Positions 1-10,891 of a stretch of 64,000 nt of DNA are shown one piece after another. Numbering within the stretch: position 1 is the first letter of the stretch; every line of letters starts with the position of its first letter. Origin of the DNA: Ciona savignyi (lineage: Eukaryota > Chordata > Ascidiacea > Phlebobranchia > Cionidae); assembly GCA_000149265.1 (NCBI GenBank), contig CH003018.1, positions 161,775 to 225,774 of the forward strand, read 5' to 3'. A model generated the notes under the pieces. It was given only the letters and a program-made list of their open reading frames with translations. It was not told the origin of the DNA and searched no databases. The position numbers and the translations under genes are program-made.

Positions 1-2642
1 TCGTTCAATCGAATATTTTTTTCTTTATTCATCCATCAGATGTAAGAGGCCTGGAGGCGAGTCCTACCTTGGCACACAACCAAAGCCGGTCTGATTAGTT
101 CTTGTAATTTTTAATATGCACCTAAGCGTCTTTTTTAATAACTTTCTAAAGAATGCATGTTTACAGGGCGATTTTTTTGTAGTCGTTTGTGTATTTTAGT
201 ACTATTAGTAAATTCAGTAACATGAGTACTTTCGCGGTCACGAACGGGCTATTAGATATCACATTTATACCGTTGCAGCACCACAAATTCTAAATTATAC
301 TTCCGATAGGATACATTTCCAACTGCAAAAAGAGCAGTTACGCATAGAAAAAAAAATGTCTTAAATAATGCAAGTTGTTTTAGCCACCATTGTCTCTATA
401 ACTATAAATAAAATATTCATTTAAATTACAGCAAAATGCGAGTACAAATTTCACTTGTTGAAAAAGAAGGCAATCCAAAATTACTTCTGTGCTTATTAAT
501 AGATCATTGCGTCATCAGACACACTGCTGCAGATATGAAGCGTTTAAGCAGCGTCCAGCCGCTTGTTTATTTGCTTGCGGTGCTCTGTTTGTTTATAATG
601 CAATCGTTCCACTGATATGGCGTGATAACACACGCCTATGTACGTGGAGGCTCGCCCACATTCCCAAATTATGCTAATGCAAAAGCATGCATATAAATCT
701 GTGTAAAGACATGGTTGCGGTCAGGATGGGAACAGGCTGTCACTAATGTTCGGACATGGTTGGCGGCGCAAATAAAGTGAATATTTTAAAGATGTTTTAC
801 GAAACGTGTAGAAATGAGTTCCACACAGATTTCCAAATGTTTTAAAAGTTCCTATAGTTGGTATATCGCATATCGGGTTAATTTTATTTGGTTGGCAAAA
901 TAAAAATTCAATAACATAAGGGAAACGGTCTTAATGTTGGGAACTTAATCTCTGACGTCAAAGCCCTTTCAATGACATCATTTTAAGCGGTGAAGTATTG
1001 AGACGCTGATGCCAAATTAAAGATTGATGAGAGGACGGCAAGGCATGAGTTGGTTACGAGATCAAGGCTTGTGTACAAGGGAATTGATGAATTTCCGACG
1101 CTCTTATAAATGATTCTATACCTTCCAGCTAAAGTGTGGATACTTCGCTCGGGTTTTGTGCAGGGCAATTAGAGCTAATGCGAAAATATAGCGCAAACGC
1201 TCTTGTTGGGGCCACTATCTTATTACTTATGCATTAAATGCATTGGTCGTTTTAACCACAATCTGGCAAGGGCATTTTAAGACAGAGCAATTTGCCTAAC
1301 CCCAATTTACAATCAATCGCCAGAAGTATTAAAAAGTAAACCTTCGGAAATTATTAAAATTTAAAAAGTTGGCCGAATTCTCTGATAGCATGTTCGCAAT
1401 GACAGTATGATCAAAAATAGCCCTTCGTCAATATTTACCAAGAAAACACTACCAAAAATGCAAAATGATTTTCGGATAAAATACGGGTTATATGCGGCTG
1501 CGGGGCGGGTACGTTATCTAATGAGCGATCTTATCTTTTGAAAATCCTGCAGCCATCCATCCATAAGCCCATACTGATGAGTGAACCGACACACAAATTT
1601 TGCAGTGGGTTTACAACCTTTATTTATTACTTTTGACTTCAATCATATTTGCCGTAAGTTACCGTTCATTCGCCCAAAGGATCTGATAAAGTTGAGTGGT
1701 TTTGCTTTGGTAATCGCATTATAAACGAAGACTTTCACCGCAAAGACAATTTCCAGATACGCTGACGTTTCTCCCACGTGATAACTCTTCTTCCAATCAG
1801 TGCACGCCATTCATCACCCACCACCGGCGTCACAGCGACAATCTAATTTCCGAAGATTCGCGTCGAATCGGACCGGTTGGGTCGCGTCGCCTCGCCGCAA
1901 TGCGGTTGTTTACGAAACGACATTTCATACAAGAAAACCACGTCATATTTGGTGCGTTTTCGAGAAGATTTTGACGCGGAATTTTACGCAGAATTTCAAA
2001 CGTGGCGTGTTTACATGAGTGTACACGCCGATTTATCTTAGTTTCTGCGCCCGAACTATGAAAGGAAACTGTTAACTTGATTTTTACACAAACTTTGGCG
2101 GATTTAATTTAATACACGCAATACACATATGGTTAGTCAAATTTTTTTTATCTTATATTTGATACACGATCAAGTAAGTATATTTATACGACAGTTCTAT
2201 TAATTCTAGTTTTATTCGGTCGTTTCACTAAACATATTCAACTGCACCTCTTGGTGAAGTTGCACATATTCGATAACAATCCTTACGAGCCGCTGAAAAA
2301 GTGAGATCATAAACAGAATCGGTGGTATAATGTTAGCGCCATCTATACACGAACGACCGTCATTTCTAGCAAATGCTCGCCAGCCAGCTTAAGAGACAAA
2401 CACTTCTATGCCGAAGTAAACGCGTGTGCGTATATCAGGCTTAGTCCTTTACATTTATACTTATATAATAGAAGCAAACTAACGTTAACATCATAATAAT
2501 AAATCTTCAAAAAATGTTAAGCAAAGCATAACCAATAAATAATGCAGAGATGTCGCTATTAAACGGCTTCACCCGGAAAGCTGAAATCGGGAGTTGGTCC
2601 GCTATGTGTAAGCCTACTTCACGAACAAGCTTGCTTATAATG
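1..2642. other. No confident gene; AT-rich sequence with one CpG-richer stretch
   Basis: I see no exon chain or RNA gene here. Short open frames (for example 436-615, 489-677 and 1800-2018 on +) show no recognisable domain. The stretch 1735-2010 is richer in CpG than its surroundings and carries a CACGTG E-box near 1777 and a TGACGT half-site near 1763, so it may be a promoter for something outside or unrecognised. Confidence 0.4.
1735..2010. promoter_or_regulatory. CpG-richer, possibly promoter-like segment
   Basis: This segment stands out from AT-rich flanks by many CpG dinucleotides. It contains TGACGT (near 1763), CACGTG (near 1777), an inverted CCAAT (CCAAT near 1794) and a run of CG-containing hexamers around 1855-1910. 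No downstream exon could be tied to it, so regulatory function is inference only. Confidence 0.2.
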
Positions 2643-2650
2643 GGTTAAAG

Positions 2651-2902
2651 CAGGGGTCGCCAACCCTGCGGTTTTTTATCCTTCTAATGTGGCTCCTATT
2701 AATTTTATAGCTACAGCGCTTAATAAGTTTAATATACCCATGCAAAATGAAAATAATTACAAGAACATCCGCGTCTTTATCTCACACAACGTTGTTTTCA
2801 TTATATTGCGAAAATCATATCAGTTTTGCGGCTCCTGCCGATTTTATTTTGTAGAATATCGGCTAAAGTGACACTTTAAGTTTAAAAGTCTGCTGTTCCC
2901 TG
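2651..2902. mobile_element. hAT-type MITE with 8-bp target duplication
   Basis: The left end reads CAGGGGTCGCCAACC and the right end finishes ...TTCCCTG, giving short imperfect inverted ends of the CAGGGG type common in hAT elements. The 8 bases before the left end (GGTTAAAG, 2643-2650) match 7 of 8 bases after the right end (GGTTAAAC, 2903-2910), as expected for a hAT target-site duplication. The 250-bp size and absence of a transposase mark it as non-autonomous. The small + ORF at 2689-2871 lies inside it and is not a gene. Confidence 0.7.
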
Positions 2903-3397
2903 GGTTAAACAATAACTAAAGCAATGAAATTATAAATACTCCAAAGTTGTTTAATAACAGAAAAGGGCAATCTTCATCAGTGTAGTGTTCAACACACGTT
3001 AGGTAATACGTCCTTTATTATATATATGTCGAGATGGAAAGAGCCCGACGAGAGAGATGCCTCTGGCTTATATAGCCGACATAATATAGAGATCTTAAAT
3101 AATACTACAATCATTTATCACGGTAATATGCTAATTCGGCAGGTCCTATAAGTAAACACAACTAAATTTAAACCTAAATAGCGGATAAAGCTAAATAAAA
3201 GTCACTTTACCGCACACTCTTCTTATGGGCTTTAAAGTGTGTTATTTTTTGTTTCCACAAATTTTTTTTCGCATAGGTTTGGTGGCTGCATCTACTATAT
3301 ACTGTATTTAATTAGTTCCACATTCTTTTAAATGACGTGAAAAATCCCCCAAAATATAAAGCCAATAAGTAAATACATGATAGGATTCCTTAAATTT

Positions 3398-3543
3398 TGT
3401 TGAACCCATTAATCCGCTGGGTTCGGTCAATGTTCGTTAAGTGCCTTGCCCACGGACACAACCAACTAGCTATAAGCAACTAGGTCCGAACCCTCAACCT
3501 CTCGGTTGAAAGGCGTCGCGCATAACCGCCAGACTAACCGGTA
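3398..3543 (-). mobile_element. SINE fragment (head half)
   Basis: This is the tRNA-like head and adjoining part of the window's common SINE, head at the right. It includes the CTTGCCC(A)GGACACAACC block and the GGCGTCGC...CCGCCAGACTAACCGG tRNA-like block. The tail half is absent. Confidence 0.7.
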
Positions 3544-3936
3544 TAAAACACTTGACCCCATACCCACCATAAACCCTTTCATAGGAAATCCCTCAACACT
3601 GAACCGCACTTTAATCAATGATCGGTCTGAGTTTGTATAAGATATATATACCATGGGGATTAGGAAAGTAGGCCACTCGTTCGTTCCATTTAGAAAATAT
3701 AGATATCAAGTTTTGGATTGGTAACTTGGAAAACCTTTGTTTCCAGTACTTTTACTTTTTAAATGCGAAAACAATATCATATTTATGATTGCTTATGCAT
3801 ATATTTTATCGTGGGTGATTCCCCGGGGTAAACTGGGTTATTTCAATTATAGCCAAGTTTTTCTGAATTATATTTTACGTCTTTTTAACGCCCAATTTAA
3901 AAATGATTTTTTGTTTATTGAGTTCACATTTTAGAG

Positions 3937-4215
3937 ATGTTACCATTTTCTTTGTTTTTATTGTTGTTGATTTATCAAGTTTGGATAGGTAACTCGTGTA
4001 GTGACATTCGCGTTTCATACAATATTTTTTGCACATTGTATTTAGTTATATTGTATAAGTGTTGTAATGGGCGCTTAATGCGCGCACAGCTGTTTGACTT
4101 GCCAATCATTTCCTCTGTATTAGATTATTATCAGAAACGCGTTCTGAAATGTAGACCTAAGCATTGCCTGCTTGAAGTGATATCTTCAAGCATGTGTTAC
4201 GAACAAGTTAAATAG
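3937..4215 (+). CDS. Possible small secreted protein (unrecognised)
   Basis: A 92-codon open frame whose first ~22 residues look like a signal peptide: a Leu/Phe-rich core followed by small residues and Cys (IGNSCS). The rest has several Cys and a basic stretch, with no family I recognise. An AATAAA lies at 4249-4254, about 34 bp after the stop, which fits a polyadenylation signal. Against it: codon use is very AT-rich, there is no introns or homologue to support it, and a nearby frame (3737-3934) is equally open. I treat it as a weak candidate; it could be chance. Confidence 0.22.
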   Translation: MLPFSLFLLLLIYQVWIGNSCSDIRVSYNIFCTLYLVILYKCCNGRLMRAQLFDLPIISSVLDYYQKRVLKCRPKHCLLEVISSSMCYEQVK

Positions 4216-4248
4216 TATGCAATATATTGTATCAGCTTGCAATATAAA

Positions 4249-4254
4249 AATAAA
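4249..4254 (+). promoter_or_regulatory. AATAAA after the small ORF
   Basis: Canonical polyadenylation hexamer shortly downstream of the 3937-4215 frame; meaningful only if that frame is a gene. Confidence 0.25.
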
Positions 4255-5231
4255 GAAATGTTTTGTAAGGAGTCGGATTTCCATTTATTCGAGTTTTTGG
4301 CTGAGGTTTGTTAGTTGGGGAACCTCATGCCAGATTTAGTGCCAGCACCAGGCGCAAACCCCAGCCGGTAACAGAACAATTAAAAAGAATCCCCACACTC
4401 GTGAACCTGTAGGGAGCCGTTGCAGGTTGCTGCCTATTTCGCTAGATTGTTCCTTGTAGGCACAGGTAAGCCGGTTACAACACCTGATGCGATCTGCGAT
4501 TCCCTACGCGCTATCTCGACTCTCGGAGGTGCGCTAATTAATTGAGGTTTTCTGCGTAAATGTCTCTTTGACTGATCTCCTGTAGTTCGCCGATAAACGC
4601 CTCAGTAGTTTTATAACATCAATTGTATTGAGCAATTGGGGCGAATAACTTAGTACCAATTGCGAGTTAAATCGTTAGATGTTTAAACGACATAGATTCC
4701 AGATAAACTCTCAGTAATCGTCACATACAAGATCTTTCTTAATGCGTCCAGCCCTTCTCTTTTCTAAGCAAAAGTAAAATAAACTTATATAGGAAAAGTA
4801 CGACAGCTGTGGTTATAATCGTAAACCTAATAATGATATTTCAACATGACGGAATGTCAGCGCAAATGCCAGCTGATGGGATCGTAAATCTTATGTAACA
4901 CATGAGGTCGCTACAAACCCATTAGTTTCTTCTTGCAGAAAGAAATAACGCCGTACACTTTGTATAAAGTATAGTGCTTAGATAACCAGTCATTCCTTCG
5001 TTACATTAAAATATAAAGGTATCAATTGGACTGATGACACGGGGACATTTAAGTCTCTGCCCACAGGGACTTCGTGCAGCATTGCGGGGATTACCCGAAG
5101 TTGAAAAAATGACGTTACTACTGTGATGATATGATTATCATTTCTGTCAGGTGGCAATATAACTGTAGAAAAACACCTGCATAGTTCATAGCCTGTATTT
5201 TAGAGCAGAACTAAAAAAAATTAAATGTAAA

Positions 5232-8200
5232 ATGGGGAGTCAGAATTCATACGTGTTAATGGTCTTATCGTCGTTTTGTATTACCTTCGTGATGAACATC
5301 TTGAAACTTTCACCTGGAAACAAGAAATACATATATGCCATATGCGGACTGGTGGAAGTTTTCTGGTTTTGTGGAATCGATTCTTTGCACTTTATTATTA
5401 TGGTTTGTGCAGGAACATTCCTGGTGACATTAAGGTATTTTCATTTAGTTTAATGGTCTATATATGTTGCTTTATAGCCCATACAATAGCTTGTTGGACT
5501 GTCAGCTTCAAAGCTTGTTTTGATGTTTGCAGGATCGAAACAAGCTGTTCTAGGTCAGGGTACTAAATAACCATTGCCATCTTTGATTAATCAGTAAACA
5601 AAAATGTGTGGGGAGTAACAACTTTTTTGAACTTTATTTATTTTTAAACAATGAACACCTTTTGTTCATTTTTATAGGTAACTAAAAATCTTTCGCTTTT
5701 AACTTTTTTTTATATTGCAGTAAAAGTCCCCGACTGGTGTTTGTTTATTGCTTTGCACATCGCATTTTCTTCTCGCTATCCATGTATTTTGGATTTAAAA
5801 GAGATGAGTCTAATTTAGCAAATGCATTAATGCTTGTGACCACAGTAAAGGTGAGCACCTTTGCTTATCATCACTACCACTCCTTATGTAAAACACTGGT
5901 TATTTAAATTTAAATTTTGTACAGATGATAACAGTTGCATATGAGATCTCTGAGTTTAACTCGAAGAAAAAATTGTTGAGCAACTTCGAGAATACAAACA
6001 AAACATCTAACGGCCATGTTTCCAACAATAATGTTGAACGAAAAAAGGAGATGCTTTTGTTATACGAACCAGTTTCGGCTTTCGATGTTATTTGTTACAT
6101 GAGTTGTTTCGCAGGACTGTTTACTGGTAAGGCTGGTTAATAATTATCCAATGATAATTAAACCAGTACCCAGTGTATTCATGGAACTACTTTTTTCAGG
6201 TCCTTTATTCCGCTACAGAACATATTATGATATGCTCAATGGCACATCGTCAAGGAACTATACAGTTCAACTTAAGGCAAAAATTAAAATCCTTGTTGCT
6301 GTGCTAATTGTATACATTGTTGGGACAAGCGTGATTGATCCAAATTATTTGAAAGACGACAAATTTTATGAAGCTTCCTTGACCCACAGGTATTTGTAAT
6401 AAATCCATTTATCTTATACTTACAAACAGGTGGCCCTATCTATAAACTGTCCACCCATATTTTTTAATGATATATTTATTGTGGGTCCCATTTGGAAAAA
6501 CGGGACACATATTGTTTTTGTCCGTTTTTTTTTTTTTTTGTCAAAGGTTTGACAGACACGGCTTGTGGCTCCGACATCTACCAGAAGGGCTGATGGAATT
6601 GCAATGAAACTTTAACATTTGTTAGCGCACATGGTCTAGATGTGCAGAAACCAATATTTTGTGTAATTTAGCCAGGGGAATTCCCCTGGGAGGTGAAAAA
6701 CCAAAATGGTATTTTTATCTAAAAAATGTGCTTTTTTGAGAATGAGGATTGGACGTCTACTTTAATTTTAGTTAGATTTGGTATAATGTAAGAACATTAT
6801 CAACTGATATAACACTTTAAAGAAATACAAAAAATATCCAGGAAAATACCCTAAAAAACAAGATTTTGTTCTCAATCATGATTGTGACAGACGTGGCTTG
6901 TGGCTCCGACATCTATCAGAAGGCTAATTATATCGCACTGAAAATTGGACATTTTTTAGACAACATGGTTTGAATATGCAGAAACCATAATTTTGGGTGA
7001 TAAATTCAGGGGAATTCCCCTGGGACGTTAAAAACCAAAACGCTATTTTTTTCTAATTGCTTTTTTTTGGTATAGCGCTTCAATTTGAATCAGATTCGAT
7101 GGAATGTAAGTGCATTAGTCACTAATTTAACACTTAGAAGAAATAATGAAATTACCTAGGGAAATACCCCAAAAAATAGGATATGGTCTCAAATCATGAT
7201 TGTGACAAGCATGCCATGTCGCCCCAACATCTACCAAAAGGAGTAATGAAATCGAAAAATTGAACATTTGTAAGTCAACATGGTCTAAATATGCAGAAAC
7301 CAAAAATTTGGGTAAGGAATCTCCTCCGACGTTAAAAAACCAAAACATTTTTTTGTTAATAAATTCGATTTTGTGGCCATAGCGCTTGAACGGCTGCTCT
7401 TTTGTATAAAAATTTGGTAAAATGTTAAAACATTAGACATTCTGTGCCAATTAAATAAAGAAAACATTTACTGAGGTTAATTTCCATGAAAACGAATATA
7501 TGTTCCTGAATTATGATTGTTACAGGCATGCCATATCGCTCTGACATCTCCAACAAGAAGTCGACAAATCAGATTAAAACTTTAAGAATTGCTACATAAC
7601 ATGACTCACTTATGTAAAAACAGAAACTTATCTATTAAACCTAGGGGAATTCCCTGAAACAATAAAAAACTAAATCGGACTATTTGGGAATTTAGCTTTA
7701 TTTCACTACGGCGCTTGAAAAGAAGCTATAATTTAAAACATTTGTGGTGAAATGTTCGTAAATTTAGGACGTTTATTCTTTATTTAACTTAATATTGAAA
7801 ATATGTTCGGTATGTTAACTATGGGACCCATGCGTTTATGCTTGCAGAAACAAAAACTACATACTCAGTGTATAAAATACAAATTATGGTTAGGGACCCT
7901 GTAGCATAAATATAGGGTATACATCATGTGTTTTACAAATAGTGATGGTTAAACATGTGGTTGACACTCTCTAGTTGTATATGAATGTAGATAATAAGTC
8001 ATGATGAAAATGTTATATTGTTCCGGTTATACTAAATCACACACTATTTATTTGAAAACAATGAATTTATCACTACTGTTGATAACGCTTTTTTTTATAT
8101 ATATTTATTAAAGTGTTTTATTGGGACCTGCTATATAAATAATTAGATATTTACAAATTTTAAACAGGAGAAACGTTTTATTCTTGTCACTTTTTTACTG

Positions 8201-10639
8201 TGTAATCAGTAATGGTGCATCCAGTACAAATATATACCAAATCACTGTTGTTTCCTTCTAGATTCTTACTGATTGTTCCTTCAGTTTTTGTGTTCCAACT
8301 TAAATACTCAGTTGTATGGGTGGCTATGGAACTGTCATACATTCTGCTGGGGTTCGGGGCTTACCCTGTATCTAGTGAACCAAGACCTGGACATGGACCC
8401 ACTAAGTTAGATGCTGGCCAAGTGTAAGTTTGTCCATTAGTGTTATTATTGTTATAAAAATCCCTAATAGCCATAAAAAGACTATTTTCAATGACAGTAT
8501 GTATTTCCATAATGAAATTACCTACCTTATTTGTTAGGCAATAAGGGATTGTCAATAAATTATGTAATAGCTTTGTTATATTGTGTTAACTGACGACATC
8601 CTGTCAGACAGACAAATAATCAAAATGCACTCTGATACTTCCTATCTTTGAACCAGATCAAATGACAATTCATCATATTGTTTTAATGCTATAATCAACA
8701 TCCGCCCAGTGCAAGTGATTACGGAAACTACATTTCGTGAAACATTTTATTCATGGAACTGTTGTGTACAATGGTGGCTTGCTTACCATGTTTATGCAAG
8801 TTCTGCAATACCTAGGAAATACAGAATTTTAAGGTACAAGACTTAAAAGTCATATATATTTGATTTGCACCTTGTATGTATGTACATAGTACTAAACTTC
8901 TTGTATTTAGTTATCATGTTGAAAGGGCATTTAGCTATCGTAAACTTTGGAATCAATTGAGAATAACCCTATAACAGAATGTTTTATGAATGTCATCGGA
9001 TAATTTATGAGGGAAATCCATGTCAACATTGTATTAAACAATTTATCACTCCGTGATCATGGCCTACAGGTCCAGTTGCTTAAGTTATTTCCATTGTCAA
9101 CGCAATGAGTTAATCTAAAGATTTCCCTTGTTGCAAATCTCTTGTGTTTACCCATTAACGATAATTAACATAAATATTCTATCCTTGTAATACTTTCCTG
9201 GGTCAAGTCGCTGAATTAAATTTTAATATGTACAGCTATGGTTGAAAGCATCATTGCGTACAGCATTTAAAATACATTGACTAAATCTTGTGATAACAAA
9301 CTGCTTCCTCCCCTGAAGAATGTATCAATCTATTGATTGAAAAATCGTGATTCTTAAATCTCTAATGAAAGTTTCTTTATGGTAAATTGAATATAAGTTG
9401 AAATTATTTAAAAATTTCACTATATACAGGATATTGAACACGATGTTGGTGTGTTCAATATGGCATGGTATAAAGCCTGGATATTATATCAGTTTTCTAT
9501 CTGTTCCATTTATAACAATGTGTGAAGAGATTTGTGAACGTAATATTCGCTCTCGACTTCAAAGTGAGAGTGCTAGACGGATCTATGATGTGTGAGTATA
9601 CTTATTAAATTGATAAGAATAATATTATTAAATTGATAATTTATTCACTAAAAAACTTCAAATTAACAATAAGATATCGAGTAAATTATCGAATTAGAAC
9701 TTAGTTCTATAGATTGTCGAAACTGAAATTTTCAGTGATGTGCTTTGTAAAATTTCCCTGGTTCATGAAAAACAAAATGGGATTTTTAAAAAAAATTTAG
9801 CTTCTTATAAACATAGTCCTTGAAAAGCTCCTTAAGTTAAATTATATTTGGTGGCATCTCTTAGTCTGTTAAACAATGCTTTGTCTGATAGATTAGCCTT
9901 GGTGGGTTATTGCATTGCTTTTCACCCGGAAGTTTGCAGCTTCGAAACTGTTAGCTAGCTAGTTTGTTGTGTCCCTTGGCCAAGTCACTTAACGAACATT
10001 GCCTGAACCTAATGGAATAATTTGTTTTACCATAATGAAGAAATGTCTAAATCAAACACAACACACTGTAAAAACTCCAGTAACCCGACAGTGGGCACAT
10101 GGTTTGCCCATTCACAGGGATACACATGAATATTCTGTTGTTTTTAATACAGAAAATTAGAAAATCATTTGTTTCTGAATCATAATGGTGAAAGATATGC
10201 CTTGTCACTTGATATATCCGACAAAGGTTTACAGTCAGATTAAAGCTTAACACGGGCAATCAGTAAAATTACCTCGCAATTACGTAAGGGAGTGTTCCCA
10301 CATTTGTAATGGTTGTATTACACCCAACACTGGGTTATTAAAGCTATTGCAGTGTGTTGTATATAATGGATAAATGTTTTTCATGTAAATGGCATTGTAA
10401 CTGAATGTAGCTAAAGCCCGAAGATTACTGAAACACCTTTTTTTATTTCCAGCTTTAACTGGATTACATTCAAAATGTACTGCTTTTCTTTTTTATTCGG
10501 AGGATTCATGCTGTTGCAATTGGACGCTGTGTTACGATTATACAAGTCCTTATATTTCTATGGTTACCTGTTCCCAATCACAATGGTTGTGGTCAGTTTT
10601 CTTTTTAAAAAAATAGTCCCAAAAGAGAAAACCAAATAA
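5232..10639 (+). CDS. MBOAT7: Lysophospholipid acyltransferase 7 (MBOAT7/LPIAT1)
   Basis: Multi-pass ER membrane O-acyltransferase expected to transfer polyunsaturated acyl chains, chiefly arachidonoyl, to lysophosphatidylinositol. Eight exons join in phase: 5232-5434, 5721-5850, 5925-6126, 6200-6389, 8262-8423, 8657-8833, 9430-9591, 10453-10639, giving 470 aa against about 472 in human. The MBOAT active residues are visible: Asn330 in the WNCCVQWW motif and His367 in the SIWHGIKPGYY motif. Other family blocks are LFTGPLFRYRTYYDML (around residue 178) and LGFGAYPVSS. Hydrophobic segments recur through the protein. The C terminus is Lys-rich (KKIVPKEKTK), in keeping with an ER resident. Intron 4 (6390-8261) holds a degenerate tandem repeat and intron 7 a SINE. 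The gene is convergent with the CMPK2-like gene 253 bp away. The stop codon overlaps an AATAAA. Confidence 0.93.
6545..7690. repeat. Degenerate tandem repeat (~320-340-bp unit) in MBOAT7 intron 4
   Basis: Four related units begin near 6545, 6885, 7200 and 7520. Each has the motif pattern TGACA..CATGCC/GGCTTGTGG..CCGACATCTACCA, followed about 120 bp later by an AGGGGAATTCCCCTG palindrome and a AAAAACCAAAA stretch. The best copy of the palindrome is CCAGGGGAATTCCCCTGG at 6672-6689. Later units are progressively eroded. Related single pieces recur in intron 7 (near 9755-9830 and 10170-10245). Confidence 0.7.
9890..10140 (+). mobile_element. SINE copy (diverged) in MBOAT7 intron 7
   Basis: tRNA-derived SINE with head at left: a GCAGCTTCGAAACTG B-box-like block, GCTAGCTAG, GTGTCC(C)TTGGCCAAG, then the CACACTG..CTCCAGTAACCCGACA body block and CCCATTCACAGGGAT near the tail. 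Confidence 0.75.
10248..10370 (-). mobile_element. SINE fragment in MBOAT7 intron 7
   Basis: Inverted, diverged piece of the same SINE body: CACGGGCAATC...ATTACCTCGC..., then GGGTTATTAAAGCTATTGCAGTGTGTTGTAT in two parts. No head is present. Confidence 0.55.
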
Positions 10640-10891
10640 AAAGTTGTTGAACAATGTTCCTTATATTATTGAATTTTAAATTTTATAATTTGCACAATGT
10701 TTAACATAATTGGCTAGTTGCATGCTAAGAATTAGTAAGGTAGATTATTATTCGACTCCAGGTCATTAGTGTTATTGTGATGATTTTTTTATGGTAAATT
10801 TTGTGAAATAATTTAATTAATGCTTGCTTGAACTTTTAATGTAGAAAAAACAGAAAATATATAAATGTAAATGCTGATTTATCTTATATCT

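Larger units (their letters stand above)
2911..5231. other. Mostly unassigned intergenic DNA upstream of MBOAT7
   Basis: This contains a SINE fragment (about 3398-3543), a possible small secreted ORF (3937-4215) and a less AT-rich stretch (about 4315-4560) that I could not assign to any known RNA or protein. The remainder shows nothing I recognise. Confidence 0.4.

Noticed and set aside
4315..4560. Less AT-rich stretch considered as a structured RNA gene
   Set aside because: I could not match it to any snRNA, snoRNA or rRNA consensus, and no clear stem pattern was established by eye.
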